DNA of 64,000 nt, from the NCBI RefSeq assembly GCF_023856365.1, contig NC_064544.1:22606399-22670398 (forward strand), written 5' to 3'. Positions 12,790 through 23,600 of the stretch are shown one piece after another. The position numbers and the translations under genes are program-made. How positions within the stretch are numbered: position 1 is the stretch's first letter; the number at the start of each line of letters is the position of its first letter. The notes under the pieces are model-generated. The model was not told the DNA's origin, searched no databases, and saw only the letters and a list, made by a program, of their open reading frames with translations. This DNA comes from Brienomyrus brachyistius. Taxonomy: Eukaryota > Chordata > Actinopteri > Osteoglossiformes > Mormyridae.

Positions 12790-13013
12790 TGTATTTTTCC
12801 TCCCCCCACAGTGCAAAAACATGCTGAGGCTAATTGAAGTAAATTGCCCATAGGTGTGCATGTGTGAGTGACTGGTGTGTGAGTGTGCCCTGCGATGGGC
12901 TGGCCCCCCATCCTGGGTTGTTCCCCGCCTCGTGTCCGTAACTTCCGGGATAGGCTCCAGACCCCCTGCAACCCAGAAGGATAAGCGTTTGGGAAAATGG
13001 ATGGATGGATGGA
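12790..13013 (+). mobile_element. SINE, 5'-truncated
   Basis: Starts within the body of the element (CCCCCCACAGTGCAAAAAC) and runs to GGGAAAATGGATGGATGG; the tRNA-like head is missing. Same family as 229-587. Confidence 0.85.
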
Positions 13014-13060
13014 GGCACCATGCATTCCTGCTCATTATACCAATCTGACCCAGCCGTCAC

Positions 13061-13347
13061 TGTGATGCCCGACCCGTCCGCTCCTCATGTGTGCCACGCC
13101 CCCTGATTACCCACGTGTGCTTCCCCGATTGTTTCCAGCCCCATCTGATTATGTTGCCCAGCTTTAATGTATTTAAGTCCTGGTCTCCCCTGTTTCCATG
13201 TCTGTCATTAATGTTACTAACGTTACCTGATGTTTCCTGCTCCCTGTTCATCGAATAAATCCCCGTTCGCTCTACTTTTGCCTGCGAGCCTGTTGCTTGG
13301 TTGCTCACACTGCCTGAGCATTGCCCCGTCCAGCGTTTCACGTGACA
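13061..13347 (+). mobile_element. solo LTR, Ty3/gypsy-like (287 bp)
   Basis: Begins TGTGATGCCC and ends CGTGACA (TG..CA). It has TATTTAAGTCC at about 13168 as a possible promoter and AATAAATCCCC at about 13254 as a polyadenylation signal. Flanking 5-mers are GTCAC (13056-13060) and ATCAC (13348-13352), a decayed 5-bp duplication. No internal region flanks it, so it is a solo LTR. Its start matches the partial LTR at 2372. Confidence 0.7.
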
Positions 13348-13352
13348 ATCAC

Positions 13353-13889
13353 TATGCGACAAAATAAATCAAGATTTATTAGACTAGACAAGACATTTTT
13401 CCACTCTTAAACATTACAGTTTCTGTCACCTCATGTCCTCTGTAGCTTCCTCTGTTTTTAGTTCCTCTGTTCCCATTATGGTAGAGTGTTGTCACTCTTC
13501 TGCTATAACATTTAATGAATTTCCAGAGAAAGCTGCATTAAAAAAACAGAGAGGTTAGAGGAGAATGGCCAGACTTATTGGAGAACAGGAAGATTTGAAG
13601 AACAGGAAGGGAAAAATATATAAAAAAATTTCGGTTAACTGAAATTTGTTTGATTTTATTTTAAATTATATTGATTCTTAGATGATACTAATTATACTGA
13701 ATCTTGGGGGAATCTATGGGGACCTGAAGCAAAATTTGTCTTAGACCAGGTGTATCCAAATCCAGTCCTGAATATCTGGCCTGTGTTCTTGACCTTCCTG
13801 TTGACTGTAACAAAAATATTTTTGATGGACTGGCACCATGGCCTTTATGTTTTTAATGTATAATATTATGATTTTATCATTATCAAATT
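13353..13889. other. AT-rich intergenic sequence
   Basis: No gene or repeat end recognised. Confidence 0.4.
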
Positions 13890-13921
13890 GTTAATGAAAA
13901 ATCCATCCATCCATCCATCCA

Positions 13922-15658
13922 TCATCTCCCACTTAATCCGGGGTCGGGTCGCGGGGGCAGCAGCCTCAGCAGGGAGACCCAGACTTCCCTCTCCCCAGCC
14001 ACTTCGTCCAGCTCCTCTGGGGGGATCCCGAGGCGTTCCCAGGCCAGCCGAGAGACATAGTCTCTCCAGCGTGTCCTGGGTCTTCCCCGGGGCCTCCTCC
14101 CAGTGGGACATGCCCGGAATACCTCCCCAGGGAGGCGTCCCGGAGGCATCCTGATCAGATGCCCGAGCCACCTCATCTGGCTCCTCTCGATGCGGAGGAG
14201 CAGCGGCTCTACCCTGAGTCCCTCCCGAATGACTGAGCTCCTCACCCTATCTCTAAGGGAGAGCCCAGCCACCCTGCGGAGGAAACTCATTTCGGCCGCT
14301 TGTACCCGCGATCTCGTTCTTTCGGTCACTACCCATAGCTTATTACCCCAAGGGACACGGTCGAATGCCTTCTCCAAGTCCACAAAACACATGTAGACTG
14401 GTCGGGCAAACTCCCATGAACCCTCCAGAACCCTGCTGAGAGTATAGAGCTGGTCCACTGTTCCACGGCCAGGGCGAAAACCACACTGCTCCTCCTGAAT
14501 CCGAGGTTCGACAATCCGGCGGACCCTCCTTTCCAGGACCCCCGAATAGACCTTGCCAGGGAGGCTGAGGAGTGTGATCCCCCTATAGTTGGAACACACC
14601 CTCCGGTCCCCCTTCTTAAAGAGGGGGACCACCACCCCGGTCTGCCAATCCAGAGGCACTGCCCCCGATGTCCACACGATGCTGCAGATGCGTGTCAACC
14701 AGGACAGCCCCGCAGCATCCAGAGCCTTGAGGAACTCTGGGCAAATCTCGTCCACCCCTGGGGCCCGGCCACCGAGGAGCTTTTTGACCACCTCAGCGAC
14801 CTCCACCCCCGAGATAGGCGAGTCCACCCCCAAGTCCCCACACTCTGCTTCCATATCGGAAGGCGTGTCGGTGGGATTGAGGAGGTCTTCGAAGTACTCC
14901 CTCCACCGACCCAAAACGTCCCGAGCTGAGGTCAGCAGCGCACCATCCCCACCATAAATAGTGTTGATGCTGCACCGCTTTCCCGCCCGGAGCCGCCGGA
15001 TGGTGGACCAGAATCTCCTCGAAGCCGTCCGGAAGTTGTTCTCCATGGCCTCACCAAACTCCTCCCAGACCCGAGTTTTTGCCTCAGCGACCGCCAAAGC
15101 CGCATCCCGCTTGGCCTGCCGGTAGCCGACAGCTGCGTCTGGAGTCCCACAGGCCAGAAAGGCCCGATAAGACTCCTTCTTCAGCTTGACGGCATCCCTT
15201 ACCACCGGCGTCCACCAGCGGGTTCGGGGATTGCCGCCGCGACAGGCACCAACCACCTTACGGCCGCAGCTCCGGTCAGCCGCCTCCACAATGGAGGCAC
15301 GGAACATGGCCCATTCGGACTCAATGTCCCCCGCCTCCCCCGAGATATGGGAGAAGTTCTGCTGGAGGTAGGAGTTGAAACTCTCCCTGACAGGGGATTC
15401 CGCCAGACGTTCCCAGCAGACCCTCACTATACGCTTGGGCCTGCCAGGCCTGGCCGGCTTCCTCCCCCACCAGCGGAGCCAACCCACCACCAGGTAGTGA
15501 TCGGTTGACAGCTCCGCCCCTCTCTTCACCCGAGTGTCCAAAACATGCGGCCGCAAGTCCGACGACACGACTACAAAGTCGATCATCGAACTGCGGCCTA
15601 GGGTGTCCTGGTGCCAAGTGCACATATGGACACCCTTATGCTTGAACATGGTGTTCAT
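13922..15658 (-). pseudogene. RTE LINE ORF, reverse transcriptase part (core deleted)
   Basis: Conceptual product of 578 codons, open throughout. It starts inside the endonuclease C-terminus (SSMIDFVVVSSDLRPH, then ELSTDHYLVV, the catalytic SDH-like box). It continues through the linker to the early reverse transcriptase motifs: GVDEICPEFLKA, FKKGDRRVCSNYRGITLL, and CFVDLEKAFDRVPWG. At about residue 447 it jumps from VPWG straight to LWVVTERTRSRVQAAEMSFLRR, a C-terminal segment. The missing stretch would hold the remaining palm motifs and the catalytic aspartates. The sister copy at 46450-48400 still has about 600 bp of sequence at this point. The first ATG is accidental, because the true upstream coding lies in the preceding frame. 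Confidence 0.8.
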
Positions 15659-16569
15659 TATGGACAGTCCGTGACGAGCACAGAAGTCCTCGGGTTCAGA
15701 TCGGGGGGGCCGTTCCTCCCAATCACGCCCCTCCAGGTCTCACTGTCGTTGCCCACGTGAGCATTGAAGTCCACCAGCAGAACAAGGGAGTCCCCAGGAG
15801 GAGCGCTCTCCAACACCCCTTCCAAGGACTCCAAAAAGGGTGGGTATTCTGAACTGCTGTTTGGCGCATAAGCCCAAACAACAGTCAGGACCCGTCCCCC
15901 CACCCGAAGGCGGAGGGAGGCTACCCTCTCGTCCACTGCAGTAAACCCCAATGTACAGGCACCCAGCCTGGGGGCAATAAGTATGCCCACGCCCACTCGG
16001 CGCCTCTCCCCGCGGGCAACTCCAGAGTGGAAAAGGGTCCAACCCCCCTCAAGGAGACTGGTTCCAGAGCCCAAGCCGTGGGTCGAGGTGAGTCCAACTA
16101 TATCTAGCCGGAACTTCACAACTTCGCGCACCAGCTCAGGCTCTTTCCCCATCAGAGAGGTGACATTCCATGTCCCTAGAGCCAGCTTCTGCAGCCGAGG
16201 ATCAGACCGCCAAGGTCCCCGCCTTTGGCCACCGCCCAGATCACCTCGCACCCGACCCCTATGGCCCCTCCCATGGGTGGTGAGCCCATTGTAGGGGGGA
16301 CCCACGTGCCTTGTTCGGGCTGCGCCCGACCAGGCCCCATGGGTGCAGGCCTGGCCACCAGGCGCTCGCCATCGAGCCCCACCCCCAGGCCTGGCTCCAG
16401 GGGGGGGCCCCGGTGACCCGCGTCCGGGCAAGGGAAACCGTGGTTCTAAAATTTTCTTCATCATGAGGGGTCTTTTGAGCCGCACTTCGTCTGGTTCCTC
16501 ACCCAGGACCTGTTTGCCTTGGCATAAAGCCCCAGACAACATAGCTCCTGGGATCATTGTAACACGCAA
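15658..16569 (-). pseudogene. RTE LINE ORF, N-terminal and AP-endonuclease part
   Basis: A 303-codon frame. The first 130 residues are proline/glycine/arginine rich; the endonuclease follows: [29 protein letters not shown], a [11 protein letters not shown] segment, VVWAYAPNS, and [11 protein letters not shown]. The usual catalytic glutamate position in the T-H-G-L region appears altered ([10 protein letters not shown]). The frame then terminates at [15 protein letters not shown] 1-nt shift near 15694 would connect it to the frame that starts [11 protein letters not shown] and runs into 13922-15658. So the copy has at least one frameshift as well as the RT deletion. Confidence 0.75.
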
Positions 16570-16619
16570 ACCCCTCCACCACGATAAGGTGTCGGCTCCA
16601 GGAGAGGTTAATGAAAAAT

Positions 16620-17328
16620 AAAATTACAAATTTTTTTTTTTGTATTTCAGTTTTTAATTAAAAATTTTTTTTTAATGAAAAATAAAATTTTAAATTAAAA
16701 CTGAAATACAAAAAATGCTATAACCATTGCTTCAAAACTAGCCAAAATGCAATAAAAACAAATGTGAAATACTTCCCATTACTAGTTTTTAACACTATTT
16801 ACAGCAGAATGTGTCATGTCTGGCCACATCAGGAGTGAAGCAGTGCCAGATACTCGAATTACTTAATCTGAAACTAAAACATACAAAAATAAATAAAAAT
16901 ATTTTTAAATAAAAACTAATAAAAATGAATGATCCCATACTAAAAACTAGGCTGGATTTCAAATGAAAATAATATGAAATAAAAACTAACTAAAAAAAAA
17001 TTTAACTATGAAAACACTGCATCATATATAACAGTAGGCTGTAGATGAACTGGAATAAAATAAACATCTTTACTTAAAACATCTGTGATACCCAGTTCAT
17101 AGCAGAAGTGATAGATGAGTATGGTAATATATCTAAATAAACAGTGTTGAAAAACTGGTTAAATGTAAATGTAGTACATATAAATATGCTTATTTACACC
17201 AATATTTATGTATTTAGACAATAATTACATAACTTCAGCATGTAAATGTTGATTCCAAAGCAATCAATCAGTCACACCTTTGGTATTCTTTTGCCTTTCA
17301 GTTTTTGTACTATTCAGAGTTTAGCAGG
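16620..17328. other. AT-rich sequence
   Basis: Very A/T-rich, with repeated AAAATAAAAT-type words and an imperfect inverted repeat around 16640-16720. No gene supported. Confidence 0.5.
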
Positions 17329-17530
17329 GCAGAGCAGTGGCTCAGTGCCTTACTGTACAGTATTGTGCTGTAGCGTCCAGACTTGTGGATTTGATTCTGA
17401 CGCAGCCTCACGGGGTGTTGACTTTGCAAGGGGTGTTTGAATGAGTTTCCTCCCCAAGGCTTCCTGTTATATTAATTCATGTCACTAAGCTGCCCATAGT
17501 GTGTGGGTGAGTCATTGATTTATCTGTTCT
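17329..17530 (+). mobile_element. diverged tRNA-type SINE ending just before gene 1
   Basis: GGGCAGAGCAGTGGCTCAGTG at the start and GGATTTGATTCT about 55 bp later look like an A box and a B box. The rest (CTTCCTGTTATATTAATTCATGTC, then CTAAGCTGCCCATAG) is a diverged SINE body. The same body segment lies directly upstream of gene 2 (about 52040-52200), so this insertion probably predates the gene duplication. Confidence 0.5.
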
Positions 17531-17550
17531 CACTTCTTCCTGGAGCAGCG

Positions 17551-17677
17551 ATGGATGGCCGGTATACGAACATCGAGATGAATTTCGCAAATGATCATTT
17601 GCAAAAGTGCAGCATGTCGTGTGAACAAAAAACAGAATACAGTCATGTTGGAGAATTGTGTACCCAGCCAGGCTTTG
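17551..17677 (+). CDS. gene 1 exon 1: cytoplasmic tail
   Basis: Encodes residues 1-42, starting MDGRYTNIEMNF; the donor is G|GTGAGT. An upstream in-frame ATG at 17503 exists, but the 17551 start is preferred because the paralogue starts at the same position (MDNIYENMELNL) and its exon is also exactly 127 nt. Tyr5 lies in YTNI (YxxPhi; YxN). Residues 28-33, TEYSHV, match the switch-motif consensus TxYxxV. No signal peptide. Confidence 0.75.
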
Positions 17678-20600
17678 GTGAGTGTAACTCTGGTGTTGTT
17701 ATATCTTCTAGGAGCTCAGATGTATTTTGTTACACAGATTACCAGCTAAAATTATAGTTAGTGTGGCATTTACCGGAGATTCAACCGACACTGAAAATCG
17801 ACTAAACTGTCGACTAACAATCGACTAAAATATCTCAGTCTCTAATGATCAATCTCTTGCTGAAGGTGAACTCATCATCGTGAACCACTGATCACTGAAT
17901 GTTATCATATGAATATAAATCTGAGAAAAACTTTCAAGATATATGCAAGAATCATTTGTTAGCCAGAAAAATTACTAATAATAATTAATGGGATTGCATG
18001 GAGAGGCAATAACCATTTTTTAAAACTCTCAGAGCCACAAAGCACTTCTGGGAGAGAGTCTCTGTACAGAAGGACAATGGTGGTGTTCATCTCTCTGTGG
18101 ATCATCACACTGATCATTCTTGGTGCTGTACTCAGTGTCTCATGTAAGTAGTGTTTGCAAAAAGTTTTACAATGTGAACACTGGCAAAACTATACTTCAA
18201 TGGGCTATATGTGTAGAGTAAATTTTTATTTTCAAAAAAGAATTTTCATATGTAAATCTGTAAATCTCTGTTACAACTCAAATCTATCCATTACACGACT
18301 GCAATTTTATATGTATAATATAAAATTAAATGCATAATACAAAACTGTATAATACAATAAATAACAATGAGTAAATCATATATACCAAAGTGCAACTGTT
18401 CCATGGATGTGATATTTATAATTTTTGTGTGTGTACTTGCCTGGTGATGCACTGTATGGTATACCCTGGAGGTTCACCGAAAGGAGGGTTTGGATAAATC
18501 GTGATAAATATTAGCTTGACAGAACTTGGAAGAAGACAGCCTCACATATTCTGAGAACTTACTGTTAACTTTTCCTTTGGCTCTTCTAGTTCTACCAGGA
18601 TCTGGCCTGCAGAATGAGATGACAGACTTACAAAGGATGACATCAAGCAGTATCTTGGGTGAATGTCACTAATTCCACTATATTTTCCATAATCATACAG
18701 GATTGGTACTTTACACCTACTGTCAGTGTTTATCTGTATGAATGCTTTTCTGTCAGAAATACAAGCACGCTTGGAAGACAAGAACAAGCAGCTGGAGACT
18801 AAGAATAGAGAAAACTCAAATCTGAGTGAGTGTTTAACAGGCTGTCCGTACATTTTCCACTAATCAGTCTTGAGACGCATTTTCCTTGTGTTGAAATCCA
18901 TTTTATAATAACAGTCTGGCAGTGGTGGACTGTGATTTTTAAAATGGATGAAAGCAGACTGTGGACTGTTGGCAGTATGACCACAAAAAAGTCTTTCTTT
19001 CTCATGTTAGCAGATAAACTTCTTATATTTAAATTTTGTTCTCCTTCATCAAAGTACTTCTTTCGAATGAAGTCAACATTAGCTACACTACCTGCCAAGT
19101 TGCTTCAAAACCTCTAGTTCAGCTTGAAAACACAAATAGCTTAGTTAGCATACAAGTCAGTATTTTGTGAAACATAATTCCTGTTCTGAAATCCATGATG
19201 TTCAAACAGTGTCACAGTGATTTGAAGTCCGAATCTCTTTAGTGCGCCTCCCACAAATATCACAGCTAATTTTTACTTTGGTCATCTAGTCCAAGAGAAA
19301 TCTGGCCTGCAGAATCAGCTGAAGGAGCTACAAATGAGGACCTCAAACAATATCTCTGGTGAGTGTCACTCAGTTCACTATCTTTCATTTACTAACCAAA
19401 CAGTACTCAACACCTGCTCTCAGTATTTACCCATCTCAGTACTTGCCTATCAGGACTGCAGGTACAACTGGAAGACAAGAACAAGCAGCTGGAGACTAAG
19501 AACAGAGAAAACTCAAATCTGAGTGAGTGTTTAACAGGCTGTCCGTATATCCCTCCATCCATCCATGTTCCAAACCGCTTATCCTACTGGGTTGAGGAGG
19601 GTCCGGAGCCTATCCGGGAAGCAACGGGCATGAGGCAGAGAACAACACAGGATGGGGGGCCAGCCCATCGCAGGGCACATTCATACACCATTCACTCACG
19701 CATGCACTCCTACGGACAATTTAAAAACTCCAATTAGCCTCAGCATGTTTTTGGACTGTGGGGGGAAACCGGAGTACCTGGAGGAAACCCCACGACGATA
19801 TGGGGAGAACATGCAAACTCCGTACACATGTGACCCAGGTGGAGACTCAAACCCGGGTCTTGTAGGTGTGAGGCAACAGCGCTAACCACTGCACCACCAT
19901 GCTGCCCCCGCTGTCCATACATTTTCCACTAATCAGTCTTGAGAAGCATTTTCCTTGTATTGAAATCCATTTTATAATAACAGAGTCTGACAGTGGTGGA
20001 CTGTGATTTTTAAAATGGATGAAAGCAGACTGTGGACTGTTGGCAATATGACCACAAAAGGTCTTTCTTTCTCATTTTAGCAGATAAACTCCTTATATTT
20101 AAATTTTGTTCTCCTTCGTCAAAGTACTTCTTTCGAATGAAGTCCACATTAGCTACACTACCTGCCAAGTTGCTTCAAAACCTCTAGTTCAGCTTGAAAA
20201 CACAAACAGCTTAGTTAGCATACAAGTCAATATTTTGTGAAACATATTTCCTGTTCTGAAATCCATGATGTTCAAACAGTGTCACAGTGATTTGAAGTCC
20301 GAATCTCTTTAGTGCGCCACCCACAAATATCACAGCTAATTATTTCTTTGGTCATCTAGTCCAAGAAAGATCTGGCCTGCAGATTCAGCTGAAGGAGATA
20401 CAAATGAAGACCTCGAGCAATATCTCTGGTGAGTATCACTTAGTTCACTATCTTTCACTTACTAACCAAACAGTACTCAACACCTGCTCTCAGTCTTTAC
20501 CCATCTCAGTACTTGTCTATCAGGACTGCAGGTACAACTGGAAGACAAGAACAAGCAGCTGGAGACTAAGAACAGAGAAAACTCAAATCTGAGTGAGTGT

Positions 20601-23600
20601 TTAACAGGCTGTCCGTATATCCATCCATCCATCCATGTTCCAAACCGCTTGTCCTACTGGGTTGAGGGGGGTCCGGAGCCTATCCGGGAAACAACGGGCA
20701 CGAGGCAGAGAACGACACAGGATGGGGGGCCAGCCCATCGCAGGGCACAGTCATACACCATTCACTCACGCATGCACTCCTACGGACAATTTAACAACTC
20801 CAATTAGCCTCAGCATGTTTTTGGACTGTGGGGGGAAACCGGAGTACCTGGAGGAAACCCCACGACGACATGGGGAGAACATGCAAACTCCGTACAAATG
20901 TGACACAGGTGGAGACTCAAATCCGGTTCCTAGTGGTGTGAGGCAACAGTGCTAACCACTGCACCACTATGCTGCCCCCGGTGTCCATACATTTTCCACT
21001 AATCGGTCTTGAGAAGCATTTTCCTTGTATTGAAATCCATTTTATAATAACAGAGTCAGACAGTGGTGGACTGTGATTTTAAAAATGGATGAAAGCAGAC
21101 TGTGGACTGTTGGCAGTATGACCACAAAAAAGTCTTTCTTTCTCATTTTAGCAGATAAACTCCTTATATTTTAATTTTGTTCTCCTTCGTCAAAGTACTT
21201 CTTTCGAATGAAGTCAACATTAGCTACACTACCTGCCAAGTTGCTTCAAAACCTCTAGTTCAGCTTGAAAACACAAACAGCTTAGTTAGCATACAAGTCA
21301 ATATTTTGTGAAACATATTTCCTGTTCTGAAATCCATGATGTTCAAACAGTGTCACAGTGATTTGAAGTCCGAATCTCTTTAGTGCACCTTCCACAAATA
21401 TCACAGCTAATTTTTACTTTGGTCATCTAGTCCAAGAGAAATCTGGCCTGCAGAATCAGCTGAAGGAGCTACAAATGAGGACCTCAAACAATATCTCTGG
21501 TGAGTGTTACTGAGTTCACTATCTTTCATTTACTAACCAAACAGTACTCAACACCTGCTCTCAGTATTTACCCATCTCAGTACTTGCCTATCAGGACTGC
21601 AGGTACAACTGGAAGACAAGAACAAGCAGCTGGAGACTAAGAACAGAGAAAACTCAAATCTGAGTGAGTGTTTAACAGGCTGTCCGTATATCCATCCATC
21701 CATCCATCCATGTTCCAAACCGCTTACCCTACTGGGTTGAGGAGTGTCCGGAGCCTATCCGGGAAGCAACGGCACGAGGCAGAGAACAACCCAGGATGGG
21801 GGGCCAGCCCATCGCAGGGCACAGTCATACACCATTCACTCACGCATGCACTCCTACGGACAATTTAACAACTCCAATTAGCCTCAGCATGTTTTTGGAC
21901 TGTGGGGGGAAACCGGAGTACCTGGAGGAAACCCCACGACGACATGGGGAGAACATGCAAACTCCGTACAAATGTGACCCAGGTGGAGACTCAAATCCGG
22001 TTCCTAGAGGTGTGAGGCAACAGTGCTAACCACTGCACCACCATGCTGCCCCCGCTGTCTATACATTTTCCACTAATCAGTCTTGAGAAGCATTTTCCTT
22101 GTATTGAAATCCATTTTATAATAACAGTCTGACAGTGGTGGACTGTGATTTTTAAAATGGATGAAAGCAGACTGTGGACTGTTGGCAGTATGACCACAAA
22201 AAAGTCTTTCTTTCTCATGTTAGCAGATAAACTCCTTATATTTAAATTTTGTTCTCCTTCATCAAAGTACTTCTTTAGAATGAAGTCCACATTAGCTACA
22301 CTACCTGCCAAGTTGCTTCAAAACCTCTAGTTCAGCTTGAAAACACAAACACCTTAGTTAGCATTCAAGTCAATATTTTGTGAAACATATTTCCTGTTCT
22401 GAAATCCATGATGTTCAAACAGTGTCACAGTGATTTGAAGTCCGAATCTCTTTAGTGCGCCTTCCACAAATATCACAGCTAATTATTTCTTTGGTCATCT
22501 AGTCCAAGAAAGATCTGGCCTGCAGATTCAGCTGAAGGAGATACAAATGAAGACCTTGAGCAATATCTCTGGTGAGTGTCACTGAGTTCACTATCTTTCA
22601 CTTACTAACCAAACAGTACTCAACACCTGCTCTCAGTATTTACCCATCTCAGTACTTGTCTATCAGGACTGCAGGTACAACTGGAAGACAAGAACAAGCA
22701 GCTGGAGACTAAGAACAGAGAAAACTCAAATCTGAGTGAGTGTTTAACAGGCTGTCCGTATATCCATCCATCCATCCATGTTCCAAACCACTTATCCTAC
22801 TGGGTTGAGGGGGGTCCGGAGCCTATCCGGGAAACAACGGGCACGAGGCAGAGAACGACACAGGATGGGGGGCCAGCCCATCGCAGGGCACTGTCATACA
22901 CCATTCACTCACGCATGCACTCCTACGGACAATTTAACAACTCCAATTAGCCTCAGCATGTTTTTGGACTGTGGGGGGAAACCGGAGTACCTGGAGGAAA
23001 CCCCACGACGACATGGGGAGAACATGCAAACTCCGTACAAATGTGACCCAGGTGGAGACTCAAATCCGGTTCCTAGAGGTGTGAGGCAACAGTGCTAACC
23101 ACTGCACCACTATGCTGCCCCCGCTGTCCATACATTTTCCACTAATCGGTCTTGAGAAGCATTTTCCTTGTATTGAAATCCATTTTTTAATAACAGAGTC
23201 AGACAGTGGTGGACTGTGATTTTAAAAATGGATGAAAGCAGACTGTGGACTGTTGGCAGTATGACCACAAAAAGGTCTTTCTTTCTCATTTTAGCAGATA
23301 AACTCCTTATATTTAAATTTTGTTCTCCTTCGTCAAAGTACTTCTTTCGAATGAAGTCAACATTAGGTACACTACCTGCCAAGTTGCTTCAAAACCTCTA
23401 GTTCAGCTTGAAAACACAAATAGCTTAGTTAGCATACAAGTCAGTATTTTGTGAAACATAATTCCTGTTCTGAAATCCATGATGTTCAAACAGTGTCACA
23501 GTGATTTGAAGTCCGAATCTCTTTAGTGCGCCTCCCACAAATATCACAGCTAATTTCTACTTTGGTCATCTAGTCCAAGAGAAATCTGGCCTGCAGAATC

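Larger units (their letters stand above)
13903..16606 (-). mobile_element. full-length RTE-type LINE with internal RT deletion
   Basis: A non-LTR retrotransposon in antisense with a perfect 13-bp target duplication, GTTAATGAAAAAT, at 890-902 of the 13-kb block (13890-13902) and at 16607-16619, so both ends are original. The 3' end is a (TGGA)n tail preceded by CCCCCGCGACCCGACCCCGG. It encodes an AP-endonuclease domain and a reverse transcriptase in two frames offset by a 1-nt shift. The middle of the reverse transcriptase, including the catalytic ADD box, is missing. Overall length is about 2.7 kb. The clade is inferred from the tail and the endonuclease and RT motifs; RTE (Rex3/Expander-like) is the best fit. 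Confidence 0.85.

Noticed and set aside
17503..17550. Upstream in-frame ATG of gene 1 adding 16 residues
   Set aside because: Falls in SINE-derived sequence, has no counterpart in gene 2, and would place a hydrophobic LIYLFSLLPG stretch before the conserved MDxxY start.
18799..19098. Minus-strand frames of 60-106 codons recurring in the gene 1 array (also 21991-22311, 23110-23382, 24123-24443)
   Set aside because: They recur because the whole unit is duplicated. They overlap intron and SINE sequence antisense to gene 1, and show no domain.
18945..19117. Plus-strand intron frame (MDESRLWTVGS...) repeated in each array unit
   Set aside because: Lies in the intron after the B exon, has no splice context or recognised domain; repeated through unit duplication only.
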